The notes beneath the pieces were generated by a model. It was not told the origin of the DNA and ran no database searches. It saw nothing but the letters and a program-made list of their open reading frames with translations. Below are positions 26,866 to 36,000 of a stretch of DNA of 64,000 bases, piece by piece; the stretch's first letter is position 1; the number at the start of each line of letters is the position of its first letter. The stretch spans positions 501,496 to 565,495 of the forward strand of contig JAUXYJ010000055.1 in NCBI GenBank assembly GCA_030694465.1, in the 5' to 3' direction. The translations under genes were made by a program, and so were the position numbers. Source of the stretch: Deltaproteobacteria bacterium (GTDB lineage Bacteria; Myxococcota_A; Polyangia; Polyangiales; Ga0077539).

Positions 26866-26882
26866 ATGTTGCACTGCACCAT
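26866..26882. promoter_or_regulatory. Candidate PhaR operator adjoining the start codon (ATGTTGC-ACT-GCACCAT)
   Basis: The same 17-base element with one arm mismatch ends inside the ATG of the lipoprotein gene (26881). With the copy at 26775 it forms a pair whose centres are 91 bases apart, as expected for cooperative repression. Confidence 0.55.
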
Positions 26883-27714
26883 GGTTCGTAGTTCGAGTGT
26901 CTTTTCGCTCGTGTTTTTGCTCGCTGGATGTGTCGTCGAGGCGCCCGCGGATCGCGACGTGGTGGAGCGTGACTCGTTTGTGTCGCTCGGAGACTCTGGG
27001 CCCAGCTGCCGGGGCAACAACGACGGGGTGATTTCGCGCGACGAGGTCGTGTTTTTGCCGGGCGCAGAGGCTCGCTATCGCATGAATCCGTCGGGCGTCG
27101 GGGTCATGGTGAATCCACGCGGCGCGATGGGACCAGGCGGCGCGCGGGTGTGGGATTTTACGAGCACGCAGGGAGAGCTGCACACCCTTCGTTTGCAGCT
27201 GGTCTCGGGGGCGTGGTTTGAGTCGATGTTTGCGGGCGCGCAGTACGCCGCGAGGCTCGATCCGCGTGAGCCATTGCTGGGTGTCTATCGGGCGACGGAC
27301 ACGGCGGTCGAGCTGCTTGGCGTAGCGGGCGAGACCAGCGCCCAGCAGACGCAGCTGCGCTACGATGTGCCGGTGCCACTGTTACGGTTTCCGCTCGCGA
27401 TGGGGGCGACGTGGAGCGCGACGGCGACGACGGTCAACGGGCAGGTGGACGGAGTCCCTGTGGCCTCGCGCGATCGCTACGATGTGACCGTGGATGCGCG
27501 CGGAGAAGTGCAGCTTGGGGTGCTCACGTTTCGCGACGCGCTGCGGGTGCGGGTCGAGGTCGTGCAGATGTTTCCGGCGGGGCCGGGGCGCAGACGCATT
27601 CAGTTTCTTTGGATGACCGAGTGCTATGGCGAGGTCGCGCGGATGACCTCGCGGGATGGTGAAGTAGACCCGGATTTTACCGTCGCTACGGAGTTTCGCC
27701 GGCTAGGATTTTAG
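26881..27714 (+). CDS. Lipoprotein with EF-hand-like loop (paralogue of the gene at 22962)
   Basis: The protein has 277 residues with lipobox FLLAGC near residue 17. The mature part shows CRGNNDGVISRDEV, the same degenerate EF-hand-type loop as its paralogue, then a matching beta-rich domain with shared positions (LPGAEARY, LLGVYRATD, TECYGEVARM, and C-terminal EFRRLGF against EYRRLGL). The duplication flanks the hydrolase and barrel genes. Two palindromic candidate operators precede it. In-frame ATGs at 26866 and 26731 exist, but only 26881 gives a compact signal peptide. Function is unknown. Confidence 0.82.
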   Translation: MVRSSSVFSLVFLLAGCVVEAPADRDVVERDSFVSLGDSGPSCRGNNDGVISRDEVVFLPGAEARYRMNPSGVGVMVNPRGAMGPGGARVWDFTSTQGELHTLRLQLVSGAWFESMFAGAQYAARLDPREPLLGVYRATDTAVELLGVAGETSAQQTQLRYDVPVPLLRFPLAMGATWSATATTVNGQVDGVPVASRDRYDVTVDARGEVQLGVLTFRDALRVRVEVVQMFPAGPGRRRIQFLWMTECYGEVARMTSRDGEVDPDFTVATEFRRLGF

Positions 27715-27735
27715 CGAGCGCCCCTGCCATTTGTC

Positions 27736-27820
27736 TGGTGCGAGAAAGGGGACTTGAACCCCTACACCTTTCGGTACCGGAACCTAAATCCGGCGCGTCT
27801 GCCAATTTCGCCATCCTCGC
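27736..27820 (-). tRNA. tRNA-Leu (anticodon UAG)
   Basis: On the minus strand the gene reads GCGAGGATGGCGAAATTGGC at the 5' end. The 7-base acceptor stem GCGAGGA pairs with TTCTCGC, and an anticodon stem CCGGA/TCCGG encloses a 7-base loop with TAG at the anticodon. A class II variable arm and a GGTTCAAGTC-type T arm are present, and the 3' CCA is encoded. The length of 85 bases including CCA fits tRNA-Leu. Confidence 0.93.
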
Positions 27821-27976
27821 GTGAGCTTCTTCTGCTCGTTCGCACTGTGTACCTTCGATCCACGCCGAGTGCCACCGAACAGTGCACAGGCGCGATGAGA
27901 GGCCACGCAGGCCGGTCTTTTGCGCACGCGTAGGGTGCAAAGCAAGGGCGCCTCGTGCGCTATCCTGCGCAACACC

Positions 27977-29065
27977 ATGCAACAACGAGTTGGCGTCTTG
28001 TGCGCGACGATCAGCGCAGTCTTGTTCTCTGCCTGCGGTTCGAATCGCGACTTGCTCGGAAGAGATGTCGCGAGCGATCCCACGGTCCTTCGTGACACGC
28101 AGCCCACCGGCACGGACACCGTAGCGATGGACGCCCCCGCGCCCATCGATGATCAGCCGAGCCAGGACGCCGCGGATGTCTCGGTCGACCGCGCCGTCCC
28201 CGCGATGGACGTAGTCGCAGAGGCCAGCATCGCGAGTGACGCGAGTGACGCAAGTGTCGCAAGGGATGTACCGCCCGTGAGCGACGCAGGGGACGCCCGC
28301 GCAGATGCTGTGTCGAGTGATTCTGCAAGTGATTCTGCAGTGCTCTCGCGTTGTTCGCCAGTGATTGATGGCACGCTCAACGCGGCCGAGTGGTCGGGCG
28401 CGACCGCGGTGACCAACACCGTGCTGCCGAGCGTGTGGGGGCCCAACGAGCTGCGTGAGCTGCGGGTGTGTTTTGATGACCTGGGACTGTCGATCGGGGT
28501 TCGAGCGAGCGTAGAGGGCGCTCCGGCAGGGGGCCGAGCCAACAGTGTTGTGATGTACATTGACAGAGATTTTCGCGGCGGAAGCGGTGGAAGCGCCACG
28601 GGGATTTCGCTCTTCAGCGCGCTCAACGATCGCAGCGGGACGCTCGACTCTGCGCTCAGCGCGGATTTCAGGCTCGGCCCATCGATGGTGGGCTTTGGTG
28701 TCGAGGGAGCGTTTGGCATCTCGGGAATGCGCAACGTCACGAGCACGAGCGCGGACGACACCCAGGGCTGGCGGCTGTTCTGGCCCGCGGGCGGAGTGCC
28801 GGACCGACGGACTGATTTTGCCTATGTTTTGTCAGGCGTAAACACGGTGTGCGTCGATCGCGCGGGCACCACGGACGACGTGTGCGAGTCGCGGATTTCG
28901 TGGGCTGCGCTCTTCGAGGGGCCTCGCCCCGCGACGACGACTCTCGCGATGTTTGTGCGCGTGGTCAGCGGCGACGGGAGCATGTCGCCCAACCAGGCCC
29001 TGCCGATGGACGAGGCCGCGACGCCGCGCACGGTGGATCGTGTCGTGACGCTGGAGGTACGATGA
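27977..29065 (+). CDS. Lipoprotein with Asp/Ala/Ser-rich linker and CBM9-like domain
   Basis: ATG 27977 gives a signal peptide with lipobox LFSAC (Cys near residue 20). A low-complexity linker of about 100 residues (repeated SDASDAS-type sequence) leads to CSPVIDGTLNAAEWSGATAV, the opening pattern of family-9-like carbohydrate-binding or related beta-sandwich domains. No catalytic residues are recognised. The stop forms an ATGA overlap with tldD, so it is transcribed with tldD/tldE, though a functional link is not obvious. An upstream start at 27920 is unlikely. Confidence 0.78.
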   Translation: MQQRVGVLCATISAVLFSACGSNRDLLGRDVASDPTVLRDTQPTGTDTVAMDAPAPIDDQPSQDAADVSVDRAVPAMDVVAEASIASDASDASVARDVPPVSDAGDARADAVSSDSASDSAVLSRCSPVIDGTLNAAEWSGATAVTNTVLPSVWGPNELRELRVCFDDLGLSIGVRASVEGAPAGGRANSVVMYIDRDFRGGSGGSATGISLFSALNDRSGTLDSALSADFRLGPSMVGFGVEGAFGISGMRNVTSTSADDTQGWRLFWPAGGVPDRRTDFAYVLSGVNTVCVDRAGTTDDVCESRISWAALFEGPRPATTTLAMFVRVVSGDGSMSPNQALPMDEAATPRTVDRVVTLEVR

Positions 29066-30561
29066 GCCTTGAGACAGACGAAGCCAGAGAAATCTCTGAC
29101 GAATCTCTGCTCGCGCTCTTGCGAGATTCGCTCGTGTGGCTCACGCGACAGCCGGATGTGCGCTACGCAGAGCTCCGCTACGTGGACCAAGTGAGCGAGG
29201 GGATCCGTGTGCGCGACACCGAGGTCGAGTCGGTGCAGCAGTCGCAGAGCGCGGGGGTGGGCGTGAGGGTGCTCGCGCGTGGCGCATGGGGCTTTGCGGC
29301 GGCACCAGGAGCCAGCGAAATGGCAGTCCAGCGAGCGGCGCGACGTGCACTTGAGGTCGCGCATGCGAGCGCTGTCGCGGTGCGTGAGCCCGTGAAGCTC
29401 GCGGCGATGGTGGCAGCCAAGGGGCGCTACGAGACACCTGTGCGGCGGGATCCATTCGCGGTCGGGCTGGACGAAAAGCTCGCGCTCTTGCTGCACGCGG
29501 CGCAGGCGGCTCGTCGCAATCGGCCGCAGATTCGCCGCGCTGAGACGCGCATGAACTGGGTGAGCGAGCGCAAGATTCTCGTGACGTCCGAGGGCACCGA
29601 GACCGTGCAGCGGTTTGTTCACGGAGGCGCTGGGCTCACAGTGCACGCGGTGGGCGAGGACGGGACGTCTCAGCGCCGGTCGCTCCCGGCCGCGATGGAC
29701 GGCGAGGTAGGGCAGGGCGGATACGAGCGCGTCGATGCGATGAATCTCGGTGAAATCGCTGATCGCGCGGGCGAAGAGAGCGTGGCGCTCTTGGGGGCCC
29801 CGAAGCTTGAGGCGGGCACTCGCACGGTGATCCTTGAGAGCAGCCAGTTGGCGCTGCAGGTTCATGAGAGCTGTGGGCACCCGTGCGAGCTTGATCGCGC
29901 GATGGGAACCGAGATCTCGCTTGCGGGAGGGTCGTTCTTGCAGCCCAGTATGTTAGGAACATTTCAGTATGGATCGCGTTTGGTGAATCTCACTGCGGAC
30001 GCGACGAGCCCTGGCGGGCTTGGCACGTTTGGGTGGGACGACGAGGGTGTCGCGGCGGGTCGCACGCCGCTGGTGCGCGAGGGAATTTTTGAGGGCTATC
30101 TGAGCTCGCGCGAGACCGCAGGGCAGCTCGGAGTGAGCAGCTCGGGCGCGATGCGTGCGGATGGATTTGCGCGGGCTCCGCTGATTCGCATGGTGAATGT
30201 GAACCTCGAGCCCGACCCGTTGGGTCCCACGCTCGAAGAGCTCATCGCGGACACCGAAGACGGGATCTTTATCGAGACCAACAAGAGCTGGTCGATTGAT
30301 GACCTGCGGCTCAACTTTCAGTTTGGCTGTGAGCTCGCGTGGGAGATCAAGAACGGGCGACGTGTGCGTATGCTAAGAGACCCGGTTTATACTGGAATTA
30401 CACCGAGATTCTGGGCCGGGTGCGATGCCATCTGTGGTCCCTCGGACTGGCGCCTTTGGGGCATTACGATGTGCGGAAAGGGCGAGCCCATGCAGACGAT
30501 GCACGTGGGACATGGCGCTTCGCCTGCGCGTTTTCGCGGGGTCGAGGTGGGTCATGGATGA
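29062..30561 (+). CDS. tldD: Metalloprotease subunit TldD
   Basis: This 499-residue member of the TldD/PmbA family carries the zinc motif HESCGHPCELD (H-E-x3-H) near residue 269 and the family stretches GGLGTFGWDDEGVAAGRTPLVREG and FGCELAWEIKNGRR. TldD forms a heterodimer with TldE that degrades unfolded or small peptides and, in enterobacteria, matures microcin B17. ATG 29062 overlaps the upstream stop. The tldE start lies inside its 3' end. Confidence 0.93.
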   Translation: MSLETDEAREISDESLLALLRDSLVWLTRQPDVRYAELRYVDQVSEGIRVRDTEVESVQQSQSAGVGVRVLARGAWGFAAAPGASEMAVQRAARRALEVAHASAVAVREPVKLAAMVAAKGRYETPVRRDPFAVGLDEKLALLLHAAQAARRNRPQIRRAETRMNWVSERKILVTSEGTETVQRFVHGGAGLTVHAVGEDGTSQRRSLPAAMDGEVGQGGYERVDAMNLGEIADRAGEESVALLGAPKLEAGTRTVILESSQLALQVHESCGHPCELDRAMGTEISLAGGSFLQPSMLGTFQYGSRLVNLTADATSPGGLGTFGWDDEGVAAGRTPLVREGIFEGYLSSRETAGQLGVSSSGAMRADGFARAPLIRMVNVNLEPDPLGPTLEELIADTEDGIFIETNKSWSIDDLRLNFQFGCELAWEIKNGRRVRMLRDPVYTGITPRFWAGCDAICGPSDWRLWGITMCGKGEPMQTMHVGHGASPARFRGVEVGHG

Positions 30562-31933
30562 GCCTCTTGCTGAGCTGCAGCGCTCGGTGCGTGAGGGAAT
30601 CGCGCGCTCGAGCGTGGCAAGCTGCGAGGTATTTGCGCAGCATGTCGACAGAGGATTTGCACGGTTTTCGCGTGGCGAACTCGAACAGCACATCGCGATC
30701 GATGAGTGCAAGATCATGGCGCGCGCGGCGGTCACTACGGCCGAGGGCACGCGGCTCGCGACGGTGCTGAGCACGGACGCCTCACCCGACGCGATCGCGC
30801 GCACACTGCGGCAGGCAGAGCGCGTCGCGAGGGTGACGCCGGTGTGTGACGGATGGCCTGGATTTGCGCAGGCAAAACCGGCTCTCTCTTCGCGGCACAG
30901 CACCATCGAGCCGCTCGGGGTTGGCCCACGTGCGGACCGGGTCGCGGCGCTCTTGGGAGAGACACGCGCGAGGGGGTTGTTGGCTGCTGGGGCGCTTGAG
31001 TCTTCGGTGCAGCGTGCCGTGATCGAGAACACCGAGGGGCGATCGCGCGCAGGGATTACGCCGTTTGCGAGCTGCAAGGTGTTTGCGCTCTCGTCGGATG
31101 GCGTGTCTGGATTTGCACAGAGGACGACCCGAGACGTCGAGACGCTTGACGGAGCTGCTTTGGCGCGCGAGGCGAGCGAGAAGTGTCTCGCCGGTGCCGA
31201 CCCCATGGTGCTCGAGGCGGGCGAGTACGATGTGATTTTGGAGCCCTCGGCGGTGGTCGAGTTGTTGGAGTGGCTCGCTTTTACGACGTTTGGTGCGCGT
31301 GAGTTTCACGACGGATCGAGCGCTTTTGCCGGAAAATTAGGCGACAAAATCACCGGCGATCGCATCACGCTGGTCGAAGCGGGCGACGCGCCTGAGGGAT
31401 TCGCGCTTGGGTTTGATCGCGAGGGAGTCGACCGCGAGCCTCTGGTCTTGATCGCGCAAGGGCGCGCCGAGCGCGTGGTCTACGATCGGCTCGTGGGCGC
31501 GCGTCATGGGGTCGAGAGCACCGGAAATTCGGCTCCATTGGCTGCGTTTGACGACGCGCCGATCGCGCAGGCGCTGACCCTCTTGGGAGGCGAAGAGACG
31601 GTCGAGTCGCTCACCGCCAAGGTCTCGCGAGGGCTGCATATCTCGCGGTTTCACTATGTCAACGGGTTCTTAGAGCCTAGACGCACGCTGATGACAGGGC
31701 TGACCCGCGATGGGACGTTCTTGATCGAACGCGGAGAGCGGACGCGTGGCGTGCGCAATATGCGGTTTACCGACTCGGTCTTCGAGGCGTTTGGGCGCTG
31801 CGAGGGGCTGACCCGTGCGCTGAGCGCGGTGCCCACCTGGTGGAGCGAGAGCGGCGCGTTTGTTGCGCCGACGATGCTGATCCGTGGGCTGCGGTTTACC
31901 GGCGGAGGCGTCGAGCCGCCGAAGGGCGTCTGA
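30554..31933 (+). CDS. tldE: TldD/PmbA family partner TldE
   Basis: The protein has 459 residues with TldE/PmbA-like architecture and lacks the H-E-x3-H zinc motif, as expected for the non-catalytic subunit. Recognisable parts are SSDASPDAIARTLRQA-like N-terminal helices and the C-terminal VSRGLHISRFHYVNGFLEPRRTLMTGLTRDGTFLIERGE. ATG 30554 has GAGG upstream and overlaps the tldD stop by eight bases, which ensures coupled synthesis of the heterodimer. Confidence 0.9.
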   Translation: MDEPLAELQRSVREGIARSSVASCEVFAQHVDRGFARFSRGELEQHIAIDECKIMARAAVTTAEGTRLATVLSTDASPDAIARTLRQAERVARVTPVCDGWPGFAQAKPALSSRHSTIEPLGVGPRADRVAALLGETRARGLLAAGALESSVQRAVIENTEGRSRAGITPFASCKVFALSSDGVSGFAQRTTRDVETLDGAALAREASEKCLAGADPMVLEAGEYDVILEPSAVVELLEWLAFTTFGAREFHDGSSAFAGKLGDKITGDRITLVEAGDAPEGFALGFDREGVDREPLVLIAQGRAERVVYDRLVGARHGVESTGNSAPLAAFDDAPIAQALTLLGGEETVESLTAKVSRGLHISRFHYVNGFLEPRRTLMTGLTRDGTFLIERGERTRGVRNMRFTDSVFEAFGRCEGLTRALSAVPTWWSESGAFVAPTMLIRGLRFTGGGVEPPKGV

Positions 31934-31936
31934 GCG

Positions 31937-32626
31937 CTATTCGCCACGCCAACGGCGTCGCGTGCCCATGTCGACATGCACAAAAGCTTCGTCACGGTAG
32001 CGCCCTACGCCGCCGTCATGGGTGCTCTCAAGCAAGCGAAACACTGGGGCCATTGGCTGGCCGACGAGCCTAAAATCCACGGCGGTCGCGAGCGGGTGCT
32101 GTGAATGCTGTGCGACGTGGCGACCTTTTTTGCGCAAGAGTTCGTTCATGCGTGAGGACCGGTAGCCAGAGATTACTTCGATGCGTTGTGCGGCAAAATG
32201 GCTGGCTGTTGTCACGACGGTCGCGAGCGTTTGGTCGTTGATCCGCTGCCACTGCCAGTTGGTTCGGTCACGCAAGAGCCAGTCGATCGCGCGTGGCGCT
32301 GCGGGATCGTCGCCGGACATCGCGGCCGGATCGAGCACGATGCATTCGTGAAGATGGACTGCCGCGATCGTAGGAGCGTCAGGCAGCTTCACGGGAATCT
32401 GCGCGGTGCTGGCGGTGTCTTTCTTCGACGGTGCGACAGGGCGAAGCGGGGAGGGCAGGCCACGTGGCGGAGCGAAGGCCAGCAGTGGCTCTCTGGGCGC
32501 GCTGGGGGGCTGTAGCGGGCGCACGGCGCTCTGGGCCGCGGTCGCGCAAGGCACGAGGGCGACGAGCGCGCACACGAGCCCCACAGGGGCTGTCCGGTGC
32601 GCAATGTGGAGAGTCAATTCAGCCAT
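31937..32626 (-). CDS. Exported M15/DUF882 (MepK/YcbK-like) peptidase
   Basis: ATG 32626 begins a signal peptide (TAPVGLVCALVALVPCATAAQ). The C-terminal domain has the DUF882 zinc-peptidase pattern: VISGYRSSRMNELLRKKGRHVAQHSQHPLATAVDFRLVG supplies His and Asp ligands, and FVHVDMG supplies the last His. E. coli MepK of this family cleaves murein cross-links. The middle part is Pro-rich. It is convergent with tldE, three bases apart. A longer frame to 32746 exists but lacks a sensible N-terminus. Confidence 0.87.
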   Translation of the reverse strand: MAELTLHIAHRTAPVGLVCALVALVPCATAAQSAVRPLQPPSAPREPLLAFAPPRGLPSPLRPVAPSKKDTASTAQIPVKLPDAPTIAAVHLHECIVLDPAAMSGDDPAAPRAIDWLLRDRTNWQWQRINDQTLATVVTTASHFAAQRIEVISGYRSSRMNELLRKKGRHVAQHSQHPLATAVDFRLVGQPMAPVFRLLESTHDGGVGRYRDEAFVHVDMGTRRRWRGE

Positions 32627-33057
32627 GAGTGACCGTGACAAGCGCTGACAATGCGCTGTGGGGGTGGCGCAGCATGACACATGCGTGACGGGCCAGATCA
32701 CGCTGGGCGGTGACGAAGGCTGCGAAAGATGGTACCGGGACGGCACTTTTCTGCGCGCACACGTGGGCGGAGCAGGGCTCTGATCTTCGAGGGCCCCGAT
32801 TTTGCTCGAGCGTGCGCGGCGTAGAACTTTACGAAATTTGCATGAGAGTGCGGGTTTCGCGCTTGCGAGTACACGGTCGAGCTCACGCTCGCGTGGATCG
32901 CTAGACCCTTTGCTGAGACGGACGAGCGAATGATCGGTGCAGACTTGAGCGGTCGCCCCATGACAACAACCTACGGCCCAGACCGTGAGTGCATGGCCCT
33001 GGTAACCAATGCGTTTGGACTGAAAAAATCCAGCGATTTGATCGAGGAGCTTGGCAC
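32627..33057. other. Gene-free stretch between divergent genes
   Basis: These 431 bases separate the divergent M15 peptidase and glycosyltransferase genes and presumably hold both promoters. A leftward frame at 32698-32961 is present but has no ribosome-binding site or recognisable sequence. I see no RNA gene, repeat or clear operator. Confidence 0.55.
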
Positions 33058-36000
33058 ATGGGCCTGCTAGATCAGGGGGCGATTCCGATTCTCTTCGGGC
33101 TCTTCACGATTGCGGGTGTCGCGCTCGCGATGGCGCGCGGCAGCAAGGCTGAGCCCGTCAGCCCGACAGCCGAACCCTCGGAGCCAGTCAGCGACGAAGC
33201 TGCTGAAGAATCGCAGGACGAAGCGAAAGCTGACGAAGCGAAAGCTGACGAAGCGAAAGCTGACGAAGCGAAAGCTGACGAAGCGAAAGCTGACGAAGCG
33301 AAAGCCGACGAAGCGAAAGCTGACGAAGCGAAAGCGGACGAAGCGAAAGCGGACGAGCCCGTAAAAGAGCCCGCGTTTGAGCCTCACAAACCCAAGATGC
33401 GTGACCTGGGCCTCGTGGGGCTCGGGCTCGGGCTGCTCGGCGCGCTGATGAGCTTTCGCGGGGACGTGATCCACCCGCGAGGCGAGGATCCGTCGCATCC
33501 GTTGGGGCACTACGCGACGCTCTTGCGCTCGGGGCACATCCCGGGAGGCGTGTTCTTTGGGGTGTTCTTCGCGATCCTCGCGGTGATCGGCCTGCTCGGT
33601 GTGCTCGGAGATTCGCCGCTGGATTTGCGCGGCGATGAGCAGTCCCGCAATGATCCCGGCATGCTCAAGCCCCGGCGCTGGTTTCAGCGCGAGGGGACCT
33701 GGCTCGTGCTCTTCGCGGCGGTGCTGTACCTCCCCATGGCGGGCGCGTACGGGCTCTGGGATCCCTGGGAAACGCACTACTCTGAGGTCGCTCGAGAGAT
33801 CTTGGCGCGCGACGACTGGATCACGCTTTGGTGGGGACAAGAGGGCTGGTTTATGTCCAAGCCCATCTTGATCTTCTGGCTCGCGGCGCTCGGGATGGGC
33901 GCGGGCAGCACGTTTGGCCTGCCATTTTGGCGGGATATGGGCACTGGCTCGCACGAGTGGTTTATCCGCGTGCCGATCTGTCTCTTTGCGATCGGAGCTG
34001 TGTACGCGGTCTATAAAGCGGTCTCTCTCGCGTGGGGACGTCGTGCGGGTTTGCTCTGCGGTGCTGTGCTCGCGACCATGCCGCACTTCATGTTCTTGTC
34101 GCACCAAGCGATGACGGACATGCCCTTCGTGGCGCCCCTCGTTGTGGCGATGGCCTTCTTGATTTCGGCCACGATTACCAACCCCGAGAAGCTGGTAACT
34201 CCGCGTAAGTTCACGGTTTTTGGCCGAACGCTGCGCATCAGCTTTTGGCACTTGGTGGTCGGCGGAATTCTCCTCGTCGCCGTCCCCCAGGTGATGTACT
34301 TGCTCACGCGCCCGGTGATGTTCGCTTGTCCCGAGGACGCGACGGGCAACTGTCGCGCGATCCTTGAGGCTTCGCGCATTGGGCCGATTCAGCTGCCGAT
34401 CGAGCAGTACTGGTCCGGCAGCGCGGCCAACAGCGTGCCAGGGGATGTCTCGCTGAGCGTGCCCGGATCTCCTGCGTGGGAAGACCGATACAACCAAGTG
34501 CCGGGGCTCACCTCCCTGATGCAGGGCCTGATCTGGTGCATCCTCGGCACGCTCTTGATGCTCACTTTTAGACGCGAGCGCCGTGAGCAGGGCCTGCGGT
34601 TTGCGATCGTCTACATGTTCAGCGCGATCTCGTTTATGGGCAAAGGCCCAGCGGGACTGGGCGTCCCTGAGATCGTGTTGCTCGGATTTATGATCACGAG
34701 CGCCAAGTGGAAGCTCTTGCCAAGGATCCGTTTCTTTCAGGGCATCGCGATCTTTTTGCTCGTGGGTTTTCCCTGGTACATCGCGATCTACGGGCGGCTC
34801 GGGAGCGAGTTTACAGACCGCTTTATCGTGCACGATTTGCTCAACCGCGCGTTCGCCGGCGTGCACGGTGACAAAGGCACCTTTCGCTATTTCATCTGGC
34901 AATTGGGCTACGCGATGTTTCCGTGGACGGGCCTAGTGCCCATCGCGCTCGCGGGCTGGCGCCTGATTGTTCCGTCCAACGCTACCGAAGCGCAGCGTGA
35001 CGTCGCGCGCATTGCGCTGCTGTGGTTCTTGGTCACGTTCACGCTCTTCTCGATGATGATCACCAAGTTTCACCACTACATTTTTCCGGCGGTTCCCCCG
35101 TCGGCGATCTTGGTGGGCTTGGTCCTTCATCGCATGATGGGCAACCGTCGCTTGATGCCCACAAAGAAGGGCGCAGCGACGGCGCTCGCGACCTTCTCGG
35201 GCATCGGTCTGAGCATCTTCGGCATCGCGACCACGTTTGGTCCCTGGCACGGCGTCGTAGCTCCAGGAGCTACCCCTGCAAACGGTGCTGGGCCCAACGC
35301 GACGTTGCTCGCGGCAGGCTCGCCCGCCATGGGCTTGGCCCTCTTGGCGGTCGGAATTGGCGTGCTCTATCTGTCGTTTCAGTTCGCTCGCGAGAGTGAA
35401 GGTGCGTTGCCAGTCCTCACGCCTGGCGTGGACGTCGAGGTGGGGCTCGCGAGCCCTGAACCGCCACTCGAGAGCGGCGATCACCCTGAGATTTCTCAAG
35501 AAGACCGAGAGCCCTTCATCCGTGGCGGTCTCGCGATGGCGTCGGTCGGCGCGGTCGCGGTCCTCGCGCTTTTGGCGCGCGATCTGGGCTTCGCAGGCAG
35601 CTCGCGTCCTGCAGGATTCGAGCGGTTTATTCACCTCTTCGTCTACAATTACGAGCGGCAGTGGCCGGTGAGATCTTACGATTTTACGCCCATTCTGCGT
35701 GGCTTTGGGATCGTGGCGGTCGCCGTCGCGGTGCTGTTGGTGATCCACCACACACGGCGTCACGCAGCGCGCATGATGCTCGCGGTCGCCGCGTGCTTTG
35801 GCTTCTGGGCGCTCGACAAGTACATGATCGAGCTGTCGAATCACTGGTCGCAGCGCAACCTGTTTGTGCAGTACTTTGCACGGCGCGAAGTGCGCGCGAG
35901 CGTTGGTTCAGGCGAGGACGCACGCTATTGGTCTGACGCGATCGTCGCCTACCAAATGAACTGGAAGGGCGAGAACTTCTACACAGGCAACCACGCCGTG

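Noticed and set aside
28200..28340. Short direct repeats resembling a CRISPR or minisatellite
   Set aside because: They encode a low-complexity Ser/Asp/Ala linker of a lipoprotein, without spacers or constant repeat length.
32698..32961. Leftward 87-codon frame in the gap before the glycosyltransferase
   Set aside because: No ribosome-binding site, no recognisable sequence and irregular codon bias.
33053..33068. Sigma-54 promoter-like TGGCAC at the glycosyltransferase start
   Set aside because: The -12 element does not match (CCTG in place of TTGC) and the site overlaps the start codon.
33067..34902. 611-codon leftward open frame opposite the glycosyltransferase gene
   Set aside because: It is rich in His, Arg and Glu with no domain signature, and mirrors the codon bias of the real rightward gene, including a reverse image of the DEAKA repeat.
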